Under the pieces are notes generated by a model. It did not search any database, was not told the DNA's origin, and was given only the letters and a program-made list of their open reading frames with translations. Positions 22,635 through 34,223 of a stretch of DNA of 64,000 bases are shown here, one piece after another. A program made the translations under genes and the position numbers. The first letter of the stretch is position 1. The number at the start of each line of letters is the position of its first letter. The DNA is taken from assembly GCA_039707655.1 (NCBI GenBank), contig CM077676.1:374484114-374548113 (forward strand). Direction: 5' to 3'. The stretch comes from Elymus sibiricus (taxonomy: Eukaryota; Streptophyta; Magnoliopsida; Poales; Poaceae).

Positions 22635-23245
22635 GCAAGTCTCTTTACTCGTTCCATAATACAAGATCCCCGTGACTAAACACATTAGTCACATACTTGC
22701 ACATGATGTTGTATTACCAAGAGGGCCCAGAGATATCTCTCCGTCACACGAAGCGACAAATCCCAATCTCGATCCATGCAACCCAAGAAATACTTTCAGA
22801 GATACTTGTAGAGCACCTTTATGATCACCCAGTTATAAAGTGACGTTTGATTACCAACAAAGTATTCTTCCTGTATCAAGGAGTGGCATGATCTCATGGT
22901 CTAAGGAACAGATACTTGACATGAAGAAAGTTGTAGCAAATAAACTAAGTGATACGATCTGATGCTAAGCTTATGGTTGGGTCTTGTCCATCACATTATT
23001 TTCCTAATGATGTGATCCCGTTATTAAATGACAACTCGTGTATATGGTTAGGAAACCTTAACCATCTTTAATCAACGAGCTAGTCTAGTACAGGCTTAAT
23101 AGGGACACGGTATCTATTTATATATCCACACATGTATTTAAGTTTCCGGTCAATACAATTATAGCATGGATAATAAACATTTATCATGAACAAGGAAATA
23201 TGATAATAACTACTTTATTATTGCCTCTAGGGCATATTGCCAACA
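22635..23245 (-). repeat. N5 3' LTR, partial
   Basis: The first 611 bases (in element sense) of a BARE1-type LTR, which is usually about 1.8 kb. It ends at 23245 with ...GCATATTGCCAACA on the plus strand. The rest was displaced by N2. Next to it, GTCTCCCACTTGCAC (23246-23260) is the complement of the polypurine tract GTGCAAGTGGGAGAC. Confidence 0.9.
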
Positions 23246-23394
23246 GTCTCCCACTTGCACTAGAGTCAATAATCTAGTTTACATAGTTATCAATCTAACA
23301 CCCATCGAGTTCTGGTGCTGATCATGTTTTGCTCGTGGAAGAGGTTTAGTCAACAAGTCTGCCACATTCAGATCCGTATGTATTTTGCAAAGAT

Positions 23395-23774
23395 CTATGT
23401 CTTCCTCCTTGATGTAATCACAGATGGAATTGCAGCGGCGTTTGATGTGCTTTGTCTTCTTGTGAAACTTGGTTCCTTGGCAATGGAAATGGCACCAGTG
23501 TTGTCACAAAAGAAAGTCATTGGATCCGATGCACTAGGTACCACTCCTAGATCGGATATGAACTCCTTCATCCAGATTCCTTCTTGCGCCGCTTCCGAAG
23601 CAGTTATGTATTCTGCTTCACATGTAGATGCTGCTACCACGCTCTGCTTGGAGCTACTCCAACTGACTGCTCCACCATTCAAAATAAATATGTATCCAGT
23701 TTGAGACTTCAAGTCATCCAGATCAGTGTCGAAGCTTGCATCGACGTAACCCTTTACGATGAGTTCTTCATCAC
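23395..23774 (-). pseudogene. N5 RNase H (C-terminal pol), truncated by N6
   Basis: Copia RNase H with GYVDASFDTDLDD (first catalytic Asp), SWSSSKQSVVAASTCEAEY (catalytic Glu) and FCDNTGAISIAKEP (catalytic Asp). The open frame continues a few codons upstream into N6 LTR sequence, which is not part of the gene. The end is shifted: after SFTRRQ the expected HIKRR region is in another frame. The upstream part of the domain lies at 30968 onward, beyond N6. Confidence 0.85.
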
Positions 23775-25317
23775 TGCTACTTGTGAGTTGCATTGGGATT
23801 TTCCCTGAAGAGGAAGGGTGAAGCAATATAGTAGCGGATAGTATTTCCCTCAGTAAAGAACCAAGGTTATCGAACCAAGAGGAGATTCACACAGACAAAG
23901 GTCGACAGTACCTACACACACACAAACAAAATACTTGCACCCAGCGCGGGCAAGTTGGTTGTCAATCCCCTTGTACTCGTTAATTGCAAGGATTAATTCT
24001 GATAGTGATAGATGTATAAATTGCAAAAGGAAATAAAATGAAATAAATTGCAGCAAGTAAATTAAGGTTTTAGTAAATATGGTGAATGGGCCCGGGGGCC
24101 ATAGTTTTCACTAGAGGCATCTCTCTCAAGAACATAGCATACGGTGGGTAAACAAATTACTGTTGGGCAATTGATAGAAAAGCACATAGTTATGACGATA
24201 TTCATGGCATGATCAGTACATAGGCATTACGTCCGTAAAAAGTAGACCGACTCCTGCCTGCATCTACTACTATTAATCCACCCCTCGACCGCTATCCAGC
24301 ATGCATCTTGAGGTATTAAGTTCATAACAAACAGAGTAATGCTTGAAGCATGATGACATAATGTAGACAAAATAAGACCAATCAATATGATCAAACCCCA
24401 TCATTTTACCCTTCATAGCAACAATACAAATACGTACCTCGCTACCCCTTCTGTCACGAGGTGAGGACACCACAAGATTGAACCTACTACTATGCACCAC
24501 TTCCATTGAAGATCTAATCATCAAATTGGCCAAAGAAAACTCATAGATCAGAAAGCATTACATAGCTATAACAATCACACATAATAAAGTTCAGAAAAGA
24601 CTCAATTACTTTCAATGAATAATTTGATCATAAACTCACAATTCATTGGATCCCAACAAACACACCGCAGAAGAAGATTAGATCAAATAGAACTCCGAGG
24701 AGAACATTGTATTGAAGATCAAAGAGAGAGAGAAATCCATCTAGCTAATCACCATGGACCCGTAGGTCCCATGGGAACTACTCACACATCATCGGAGGTG
24801 CAGCAAGGTTGATGTAGAAGCCCTCTGTGATAGATTCCCCCTCCGGCAGAGTACCAGCGGAGGCCTCCAGATGGGATCATGGAAGAACAGAGGCTTGCGG
24901 CGGCAGAATAATTGTTTCGGGTCTTGCTCTGGGGGTTTGGAATATTTGGGAATTTATAGCGCTGGAATTAGGTCAGACGGAGCCATGAGGGTCCCACAAG
25001 AAATCAGGGCGCACCTACCCCCCTAGGAGCGCCCTGTTGTCTTGTCGTCTCCTCGTCTCGCTTCTGGTCCTTCCCCGAAGCTTCTAGGGTCCCTCCTGGT
25101 CTAGAAAAAATCATCAAAAAGTTTCGTAGCTTTTGGACTCCGTTTCGTAGGGATTTTCTGTAAAACCAAAAACAAGCAGAAAACAACAACTGGCATTTGG
25201 CACTGGGCTAATAGGTTAGTTCCAAAAAATGATATAAAATGATGTATAAAGCATATAAGAGTGGTAATACAATAGCATGAAACAATCAAAAATTATAGAT
25301 ACGTTGGAGACGTATCA
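23775..25317 (-). repeat. N6 3' LTR (1543 bp)
   Basis: On the plus strand TGCTACTTGTGAG to GGAGACGTATCA. A TATA box on the minus strand is near 24951-24959, with a GC-rich inverted repeat at about 25004-25036 upstream of it in element sense. Confidence 0.9.
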
Positions 25318-28142
25318 GCATCCCCAAGCTTAATTCCTGCTCGTCCTGGAGTAGGTAAATGATAAAAAACATTTTTTTATGTTGAATGCTACCTAGCATG
25401 TTTATCATGTAATCTCTCACGGTATGAATATTGAGAAACGATGAAGTAATTGATATCAACATAATAATATACATGAATACTAGAAAACAATCATTACTTT
25501 TCAAAATATACGATGCTTAACGAATGTTATCCCTGCTCATTGAATTATGTAAGCATGGCATGACTCCGTCTTCCTAACATAAGTACAAATCATGAGCACA
25601 CCGGTGCCAAACCAAGCAATTGTGTCATACCTTTCTTGCTTCAGCATTTTCAACTTTACTCAATATATGAGCATGAGGCATGGACTTAGCACTACGGGTG
25701 GAATAGAATATGTTGGTAGAGGTTTATAAGGGAAGACAAAAATGAAGAAAATCTCACATCAACGCGACTGATCATTAGGCAATGGAGAGGCCTTACAATC
25801 GATGCCAATGTGAGGAGTAGGCATTGCCATGCAACGGATGCACTAGAGCTATAAGTGTATGAAAGCTCACTACTGAAACTAAGTGGGTGTGCATCCAACA
25901 TGCTTGATCATGAAGACCGCGGGCATTTGAGGAAGCTCGTCATTGGAATATACAAGCCAAGTTCTATAATGTAAAAATTCCCACTACTATATGAAAGTGA
26001 CAAATCATGAAGACCCTCTATATGAAGAACATGGTGCTACTTTGAAGCACACGTGTGGTAAAAGGATAGTAGCATTGCCCCTTCTCTCTTTTTCTCTCAT
26101 TTTTTTTCTTTTTTTCTCTCTCTTTTTTTAGAAAAATCTCATCGACCTCATCCCCAATTTTTCGAGGACTCATCAGTCTCCATCATTCTTTACCTCACTG
26201 GGATAATGCTCTAATAATGATGATCATCACACTTTTATTTACTAACAACTCGATAAAACTGTAAATAGAATATGACTGTATATGAATGCCTCTTGCAGCA
26301 TACCAGGATGTGCAATGATCTAGCGTAACATGTATAACAATGATGAACGGTGGCTTTGCCACAAATATCATGTCATCTCTATATGATCATGCAAAGCAAT
26401 GTGACAATGGACACACAAGTCATGTATATGATGATGGTGGAAGTTGCATGGCAATATATCTCGGAATGGCTATGGAAATGCCATGATAGGTAGGTATGGT
26501 GGCTGTTTTGAGGAACGATATATGAGGCTTATGTGTGATAGATCTAGAGCGTGTCATATCATGGGATTTGGATGCACCAGCAAAGTTTGCACCAACTCTC
26601 AAGGTGAGAAAAGGGCAATGCATGGTACCGTAGGGGCTAGCAAATTATGGATAGGTGGGAGTGCTGTATTAGTCCATGAACTCACATTAGTCATAAAGAA
26701 CTCATATACATATTGTGAAAGTTTTATAAACCCTCGAAGCAAAGTACTACTCGCATGCCCCTAGGGAGGAGGTTGGTAGGAGTTAACCATCGTGTGCCCC
26801 GATTCGAACAACACAAAGGATTTCAAAGAGGAATAAATATGCTCCAACATCCCCGTCATGCCATGATTGACACTTAAATGAGTAATACATAACAAGCTTT
26901 AATATCGATATTTTTACTAAACAATGATTATGAACTAATACCCTTTCATATTACTACATCAATATAATTAAATCACACGTTTTCATATTCAGTGATCTGC
27001 ATGAAAGTTTTTATTATACCACTATGTATACCTATCATTTTTAGACCAATATTATAACTCGTGCAAATGACCACGTCCTATTAAAAGACTCTCAAATAGA
27101 TATAAGTGAAGCATGAGAGTAATTCATTTCTATAAAACATAACCACCACTGTGCTCTAAGGATATAAGTGAAGCACATGAGCAACTGCATAACTCAAAAG
27201 ATATAAGCGAAGCACATAGAGTATTCTAACAAATCATGGTGAATGTGTGTCTCTCTCAAAAGGTGTGTCCATCAAACAATAATTGTGCCAAACTAACAAG
27301 CAAGCAAAATAAAACTATGGTGCAACACATTCCAAGTAAAACTCATATCATGTGATGAATAAAAATATAGCTCCGAGTAACATACCGATGACTTGTGGAC
27401 GAAAGAGGGGATGCAATCCGGGGCATCCCCAAGCTTAGACGCTTGGGTCTTCCTTGAATATTATCTTGGGGTTCCTTGGGCATCCCCAAGCTTAGGGTCT
27501 AGCCGCTCCTTATTCCTTCATTCATTGTGATCTCACCCAAAACTTGAAAACTTCAGCACACAAAACTCAACAGAAACTTCATGAGATCCGTTAGTATAAT
27601 AAACCAATCATCCACTTTATGTACTATTATAAATTGATGCATAATTGTTCTTGCATAATATCTACTGTATTCTAACTTCTCCATGACTTATACCCCCCGA
27701 TATAATCCATAGCATCATCAAAACAAGCACACTATGCAATAAAAACAAAATCTATCTAAAACAGGAGAGTACATAATGATAGAATATTTATCCATACTTT
27801 TGTAACTGAAAAAATTCTGAAACATTAGGACAACGTAAAAAAATTGTAACCCAATACTGTGTAAAAAATTTAGATTTTTTTGACGTTCTAGTACAGAATA
27901 GAAATTCCAGCACTTGGCGCAAAACTTTCTGTTTTCAAACAGTATCAACTTTACTATCATTTAAATCAGCCCAAAGGCTTCACTTGGCACAAACACTAAT
28001 TAAAAGATAAAAACACAATCATTACAGTAGCAATAATCATGTCATCACACAAAAAGCAAAAAGCAAAAATAAAGATAACTATTGGGTTACCTCCCAACAA
28101 GCGCCATTGTTTAATGCCCCTAGCTAGGCATAATGCATAGTT
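25318..28142 (-). other. N6 3' non-coding region
   Basis: No credible ORF. Next to the 3' LTR is the polypurine tract (complement CATCCCCAAGCTTA, 25319-25332), with two more copies of the same 14-mer at 27424-27437 and 27481-27494. A pyrimidine-rich tract lies near 26090-26142 and repeated GATATAAGTGAAGCA motifs lie at about 27109-27215. Layout mirrors 14971-17872 of N3. Confidence 0.75.
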
Positions 28143-28738
28143 TCAAGAATTATCATCCTTGGTCATTATTCCTTTCATAAAGGGTTCAGAGATGTCATCA
28201 ACCCTACGTTTTTTAATTTCTTTGCACTCATTAATTAATTGTATTAGATGATCAACTTTTGTATGATAGTCATCAAATCTTCGTTCTAATACTTCATACC
28301 TTCTATTTTGAGTGACAATATGTCTATTCAACTTATTGGTAAGGTTGTACAATCCCTTAAAATTTGACTCCATGATAGCTTTAGTTTCCTTGCGCATTTC
28401 AGTTTGGCGGTAACTTACTAGGATGGTAGGTTCAATAGTTTCTAGTTTGGGTTGTCCTAGCAAGTCTTTCAGCCTCTCATAAGTGTCGAAAGCATTATTC
28501 CCAAGGAAGTCTTTCTCAAATATTAAATCCAAAACATGTCTATGACGGAGAGATAAACCAACATAAAAGCTTTTGAGTAATAATTTAACATGACAACTGG
28601 GCTTAGCCCTAACTTGCATCCCTAAAAGTCTATCCCAAGCATCTTTTAAGGATCATCACTTAGTTGTTTAAAATTCAATATCTCATAACCTTCCCATAGG
28701 TATGCGGGAAAGGGAACTTCACGTGAAGAACTAGCCAT
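28143..28738 (-). pseudogene. N6 gag-like ORF with a frameshift
   Basis: Starts at the ATG at 28738 (MASSSREVPFPAYLW), with the gag-core motif EILNFKQLSDDP. A single-base loss near 28655 then shifts the frame. The following frame is open for 158 codons to 28143: LLKSFYVGLSLRHRHVLD, KDFLGNNAFDTYERLKDLLGQP, and a charged, probably helical C-terminal half with YEVLERRFDDYHTKVDHL. It ends TKDDNS, like ETKDDNT in N3. No zinc knuckle. It is homologous to the N3 ORF only at anchor motifs. Confidence 0.72.
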
Positions 28739-28874
28739 AGCAACGAGCAAATAAAGCAACACAATATTTTTTGGTATTTTTGAGTTTTTTAATGAGACTA
28801 ATAAAAGCATATAAAAAAGTAGAACAAGTAAATGATAATTTGTGTGAAGGGACCTTGCTTTGTTTGATTAAGTC

Positions 28875-28892
28875 TCCCCGGCAACGGCGCTA
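28875..28892 (-). other. N6 primer binding site (tRNA-Asp)
   Basis: The plus strand reads TCCCCGGCAACGGCGCTA, so the minus strand differs from the perfect tRNA-Asp site at one base near its start. It lies 11 bases from the right LTR, which fixes the minus orientation. Confidence 0.85.
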
Positions 28893-29844
28893 GAAATTCT
28901 TTCTGCTACTTGTGAGTAGCGTTGGGATTTCCCCCGAAGAGGAAGGGTGAAGCAATATAGTAGCGGATAGTATTTCCCTCAGTAGAGAACCAAGGTTATC
29001 GAACCAATAGAAGATTCACACACACAAAGGTCGATAGTACCTACACACACAAACAAAATACTTGCACCCAATGCGGGTAAGAGGGTTGTCAATCCCCTTG
29101 TAATTGTTCATTGCAAGGATTAATTCTGATAGTGATAGATATATAAATTGCAAAAGGAAATAAAAAGAAATAAATTGCAGCAAGTAAATTAGGGTTTTAG
29201 TAAATATGGTGAATGGGCACGGGCCATAGTTTTCACTAGAGGCATCTCTCTCAAGAACATAGCATACGGTGGGTGAACAAATTACTGTTGGGCAATTGAT
29301 AGAAAAGCGCATAGTTATGACGTTATTCATGGCATGATCATTACATAGGCATTACGTCCGTGACAAGTAGACCGACTCCTGCCTTCATCTACTACTATTA
29401 CTCCACCCCTCGACCGCTATCCAGCATGCATCTTAAGGAATTTAGTTCATAACAAACAGAGTAATGCTTGAAGCATGATGGCATAATGTAGACAAAATAA
29501 GACCAATCAATATGATCGAACCCCATCGTTTTACCCTTAGTAGCAACAATACAAATACATTCCTAACTACCCCTTCTGTCACTATGTGAGGATAACGCAA
29601 GATTGAACCTACTACTATGCACCATTTCCACTGAAGATCTAATCATCAACTTGGCCAAAGAAAACTCATAGATCGGAAAGCATTACATAGCTATAACAAT
29701 CATGCATAATAAAGTTCAGAAAAGACTCAATTACTTTCAATGAATAATTTGATCATAAACCCACAATTCATTGGATCCCAACAAACACACCGCAAAAGAA
29801 GATTACATCGAATAGAACTCTGAGGAGAACATTTTATTGAAGAT

Positions 29845-29847
<3 letters not shown>

Positions 29848-29896
<49 letters not shown>
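29848..29896 (+). repeat. (GA)n microsatellite
   Basis: About 24 GA units in the N6 5' LTR. The paired LTR has a short GA run near 24723, so the expansion happened after insertion. Confidence 0.9.
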
Positions 29897-29902
<6 letters not shown>

Positions 29903-30353
29903 TCTAGCTAATCACTATGGACCCGTAGGTCCTGTGGGAACTACTCACACATCATCAGAGGTGCAGCAAGGTTGATGTAGAAGCCCTTAATGATCGATTC
30001 CCCCTCCGACTGAGTACCGGCAGAGGCCTCCAGATGGGATCACGGAAGAACAGAGGCTTGCGGTGGCGGAATAATTATTTTGGGTCTCGCTCGCGGTTTT
30101 GGAATATTTGGGAATTTATAGTGCTGGAATTAGGTCAGACAGAGCCATGAGGGTCCCACAAGACATCAGGGCACGCCTACCCCCCTGGGCACGCCCTGTT
30201 GTCTTACCGTCTCCTCGTCTAGCTTCTGGTCCTCCCCCGAAGCTTCTAGGGTCCCTCCTGGTCCAGAAAGTTTCATAGCATTTGGCCTCCGTTTGGTAGG
30301 GATTTTCTGTAAAACCAAAAAAGCAGAAAACAGTAACTAGCACTTGGCACTGG

Positions 30354-30846
30354 TGATGGTGTCCTAGACTGGGGGGTCCCGACCTAGCCGGTCTAGTCCA
30401 TGGGCTGGACTGGCGGCCCGTTGATGAGGAAGGACCCCGGATGCCTCTAACCTATAGCACAAGCATATCGGGCCACACCGAGGACTTGGCACGTACTCCA
30501 AGAATATCTATTAGATTCAGCATGTAACCCCTAGATGGCAACCGACCATGTGTAACCCTAGATACCCCTGGTGCCTATAAAAGCCAGAGGGTTTAGTTCG
30601 TAGAGATACATTCATCATCATCGCCATTACCCCTAGGGTTTAGTCCACAACTTATGATCTCGAGGTAGATCAACTCTCTACTTTGATACACCCATCATAT
30701 AAGCAAGAGCAGGATATAGGGTTTTACCTCCTCAAAGAGGGCTCGAACCTGGATAAAACATCGTGTCCCTTGTCTCTTGTTACCCATCGATCCGATCTCA
30801 CAGCTCGAGCCCCCCTACCCGAGATCTGCCGGTTTTGACACCGACA
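30354..30846 (+). mobile_element. N7: solo LTR of the N1 family
   Basis: 493 bp, begins TGATGGTGTCCTAGACTGG, ends GACACCGACA, flanked by a perfect TSD ACTGG (30349-30353 and 30847-30851). No internal region, so it is the product of recombination between two LTRs. Same length as the N1 LTR. A TATAAAAG box lies near 30576. Confidence 0.92.
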
Positions 30847-30967
30847 ACTGGGTTAATAGGTTAGTTCCCAAAACTGATATAAAATGATGTATAAAGCATA
30901 TAAGATTGGTAATATAATAGCATGAAGCGATCAAAAATTATAGATACGTTGGAGACTTATCAGTCAC

Positions 30968-32420
30968 CTCCATATACAAGAAACATTTCCTTAGTCCTCT
31001 TTAGGTACTTAAGGATATTTTTGACCACTGTCCAGTGATCCACTCCTGGATCACTTTGGTACCTACCTGCCAGACTTATGGCAAGGCACACACATCAGGT
31101 CTGGTACACACGATGGCATGCATTATAGAGCCTATGGCTGAGGCATAGGGGACGACTTTCATCCCTTCTCTTTCTTCTGTCGTGGTCGGGCTTTGAGTCT
31201 TGCTTAACTTCATAGATTGCAACACAGGCAAGAAACCCTTCTTCGACTGGTCCATTGTGAACTTCTTCAAAATCTTGGTAAGGTATGTGCTCTGTGAAAG
31301 TCCTATCAGGCGTCTTGATCTATCTCTATAGATCTTGATGCCCAATATGTAAGCAGCCTCACCCATGTCTTTCATTGAAAAACTCTTGTTCAAATTACCC
31401 TTTATGCTTTTTAGAAATTCTATATCATTTCCAATCAATAATATGTCATCCACATACAGTATTAGAAATGCCGCGGAGCTCCCACTCACTTTCTTGTAAA
31501 TACAAGCTTCTCCATAAGTTTGTATAAAATCGAAAGCTTTGACCACCTCATCAAAGCAAAGATTCCAACTCCGAAAAGCTTGCACCAGTCCATAGATGGA
31601 TCGATGGAGCTTGCATACCTTATTAGCATCCTTAGGATCGACAAAACCTTCCGGTTGCATCATATACAACTCTTCCTTAAGGAAACCATTAAGGAATGTT
31701 GTTTTGATGTCCATCTGCCAGATTTCATAATAAAAAAATGCAGCAATTGCTAACATAATCCTAACAGACTTCAGCATCGCTACGGGTGAGAAAGTCTCAT
31801 CGTAGTCAACCCCTTGAACTTGCCGAAAACCCTTTGTGACAAGTCGAGCTTTATAGACGGTGACATTACCATCAGTGTCTATCTTCTTCTTAAAGATCCA
31901 TTTGTTCTCAATGGCCTTTCGGTCATCAAGTAAGTCTACCAAAGTCCATACTTGGTTTTCATACATGGATCCTATCTCGGATTTCATGGACTCAAGCCAT
32001 TTGTCAGAATCTGGGCTCATCATTCCTTCTTCATAGTTCATCGGTTCACCATTGTCCAACAACATGACTTCCAGGACAGGATTACCATACCATTCAGGGG
32101 CGGTACGTGTCCTGGTCGACCTACGAAGTCCAGTAGTAGCTTGATTCGAAGTTTCATGATCAACATCATTAGCTTCCTCTCCGGTTGGTGTAGGCATCAT
32201 GGGAAATTCTTTCTGTGATGCGCTACTCTCCAATTTGAGAGAAGGTACGATTACCTCATCAAGCTCTACCTTCTTACCACTCACTTCTTTTGAGAGAAAC
32301 TCCTTCTCTAGAAAGGATCCATTCTTGGCAACAAAGATCTTGCCCTCGGATCTTTGATAGAATGTATACCCAATGGTCTCTTTAGGGTATCCTATGAAGA
32401 CGCACTTCTCCGCTTTGGGT
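30968..32420 (-). pseudogene. N5 reverse transcriptase
   Basis: Copia RT, open from 32284 to 31076. Motifs: WIFKKKIDTDGNVTVYKARLV, MLKSVRIMLAIAAFFYYEIWQMD, FLNGFLKEELYMMQPEGF and catalytic YVDD at 31445-31456. It runs into the start of RNase H (GSIMHAIVCTRPDV) before N6 cuts in at 30967. A stop near 32435 separates it from integrase. Upstream, residues KCVFIGYPKETIGYTFY lie between integrase and RT in the same polyprotein, as expected. Confidence 0.88.
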
Positions 32421-32434
32421 TTGAGCTTATCAGG

Positions 32435-33328
32435 CTAAAGCCTCTTGACATAAGCGTCGCATCCCCAATCTTTAAGAAACGACAACTTAGGTTTCATGCC
32501 AAACCATAATTCATACGGTGTCATCTCAACGGATTTAGACGGTGCCCTATTTAAAGTGAATGCAGATGTCTCTAATGCATACCCCCAAAACGATAGTGGC
32601 AGATTGGTAAGAGACATCCTAGAACGCACCATATCCAATAGAGTACGATTACGACGTTCAGACACACCATTACGTTGTGGTGTTCCAGGTGGCGTGAGTT
32701 GTGAAATAATTCCACATTGTCTTAAATGCAAGCCAAACTTGTAACTCAGATATTCACCTCCACGATCAGATCATAGAAATTCTATCTTCTTGTTGCGATG
32801 ATTCTCTACTTCACTCTGAAACTCCTTGAACTTTTCAATTGTTTCAGACTTGTGTTTCATTAAGTAAATATACCCATATCTACTTAAATCATCTGTGAAG
32901 GTCAGGAAATAACGATATCCACCGCGTGCTTCAACACTCATTGGACCGCATACATCGGTATGTATTATTTCCATCAAGTCACTTGCCCGCTCCATTGTAC
33001 CAAAAAACAGGGTTTTAGTCATCTTGCCCATGAGGCATGGTTCACATGTATCAAATGATTCAAAGTCAAGTGATTCCAAAAGTCCATCTGTATGGAGTTT
33101 CTTCATGCGCTTTACACCAATATGACCTAAGCGGTAGTGCCACAAGTATGTGGTACTATCATCATTCACTTTGCATCTTTTGGCATCAATATTATGAACA
33201 TGTGTATCACTACGATTGAGATTCAAAAAGAATAAACCATTCACATTGGGTGCATGACCATAAAATATATTATTCATGTAAATAGAACAACCATTATTCT
33301 TAGATTTAAATGAATAACCATCTCGCAA
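32435..33328 (-). pseudogene. N5 pre-integrase region and integrase
   Basis: Pre-integrase zinc region (LWHYRLGHIGVKRMKKLH, with a CEPCLMGKMT Cys pair), then the DDE core: IIHTDVCGP, SDRGGEY and GVSERRNRTL. The frame has a TGA just before SDRGGEY (about 32768-32770), explained by a CGA to TGA change, and a stop after CDAYVKRL at 32435. Catalytic residues are intact. Confidence 0.87.
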
Positions 33329-33337
33329 TAAACAAGA

Positions 33338-33592
33338 TCAAGATATAATGTTCATGCTCAACGCGAGCACCAAATAACAATTATTGAGGTTTAAAACTAA
33401 TCCCGGAGGTAGATGTAGAGGGAGTGTGCCGACACCGATCACATCAATCTTGGATCCATTTCCAACGCGCATCATCACCTCGTCCTTAGCTAGTCTCCGT
33501 TTATTCCGCAGCTCCTGTTTCAAGTTACAAATATTAGCAACCAAACCAGTATCAAATACCCAGGCGCTACTACGAGCACTAGTAAGGTACAC
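33338..33592 (-). pseudogene. N5 protease
   Basis: Copia aspartic protease with AWVFDTGLVANICN, where the expected DTGAT or DSGAS active site reads DTGLV, followed by NGSKIDVIGVGTLPLHLP. Frameshifted relative to gag. Confidence 0.75.
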
Positions 33593-34223
33593 GTCAATAA
33601 CAGGTATATCAAATATACCTTTGTTGACGTTGCAGCCTTCTTATCTGCCAAGTACTTGGGGCAGTTCTGCTTCCAGTGGCCATTCCCTTGCAATAGAAGC
33701 ACTCAGTCTCAGGTTTGGGTCCAGCCTTGGGTTTCTTCACTGGAGCGGCAACTGGCTTGCCATTCTTCTTGAAGTTCCTTTTCTTTTCCTTGCCCTTCTT
33801 GAAACTGGTGGTCTTTTTGACCATCAACACTTGATGCTCTTTCTTGATTTCTACTTCCGCGGTCTTAAGCATCGCAAAAAGCTTAGGGGTCGTCTTCTCC
33901 ATCCCTTGAATGTTATAGTCCATTACGAAGCTCTTGTAGCTTGGTGGCAGTGACTGGAGAACCCTGTCAATCGCTACTTCATCCAGAAGATCAACTCCCA
34001 AATGATTCAACTGGTTGAAGTACCGAGACATTTTGAGTATGTGCTCACTAACGAAGCTGTTCTCCTCCATCTTACAGCTAAAGAACTTGTCGGAGGCGTC
34101 ATAACTCTCCACACGGGCGTGAGCCTGAAATACCAATTTCAGCTCCTGGAACATCTCATATGCCCTGTGCTGCTCAAAACACTTTTGGAGCCCCGGCTAT
34201 AAGCCTTAAAGCATGGCGCACTA
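33593..34223 (-). pseudogene. N5 gag (C-terminal two thirds)
   Basis: Copia gag with VFQAHARVESYDASDKFFSCKMEEN, LKMSRYFNQLNHLG and LQSLPPSYKSFVMDYNIQGMEK, then a Lys-rich stretch. The CCHC zinc knuckle begins CFYCKG but a frameshift near 33700 moves the rest (GNGHWKQNCPKY) to another frame. N8 interrupts it at 34223. Confidence 0.87.

Larger units (their letters stand above)
23775..30962 (-). mobile_element. N6: non-autonomous Gypsy-type element in N5
   Basis: Minus-strand element with left LTR 23775-25317 and right LTR 28904-30962 (which contains N7). TSD ATCAC (23770-23774) and GTCAC (30963-30967) differ at one base. The internal 3.6 kb has a tRNA-Asp primer site next to the right LTR, one gag-like ORF, and the same 3' non-coding blocks as N3 and N9. 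No pol genes. Same LTR class as N3 and N9. Confidence 0.92.
28904..30962 (-). repeat. N6 5' LTR, interrupted by solo LTR N7
   Basis: TGCTACTTGTGAG to GGAGACTTATCA; without N7 (30354-30851 including one TSD copy) it is about 1.56 kb. It carries a long GA microsatellite (29848-29896) that is only five to six units long in the other LTR, a TATA box on the minus strand near 30113-30120, and a GC-rich inverted repeat near 30166-30199. Confidence 0.9.

Noticed and set aside
33384..33953. Plus-strand ORF of 189 codons
   Set aside because: Antisense to Copia gag and protease of N5; shadow frame.
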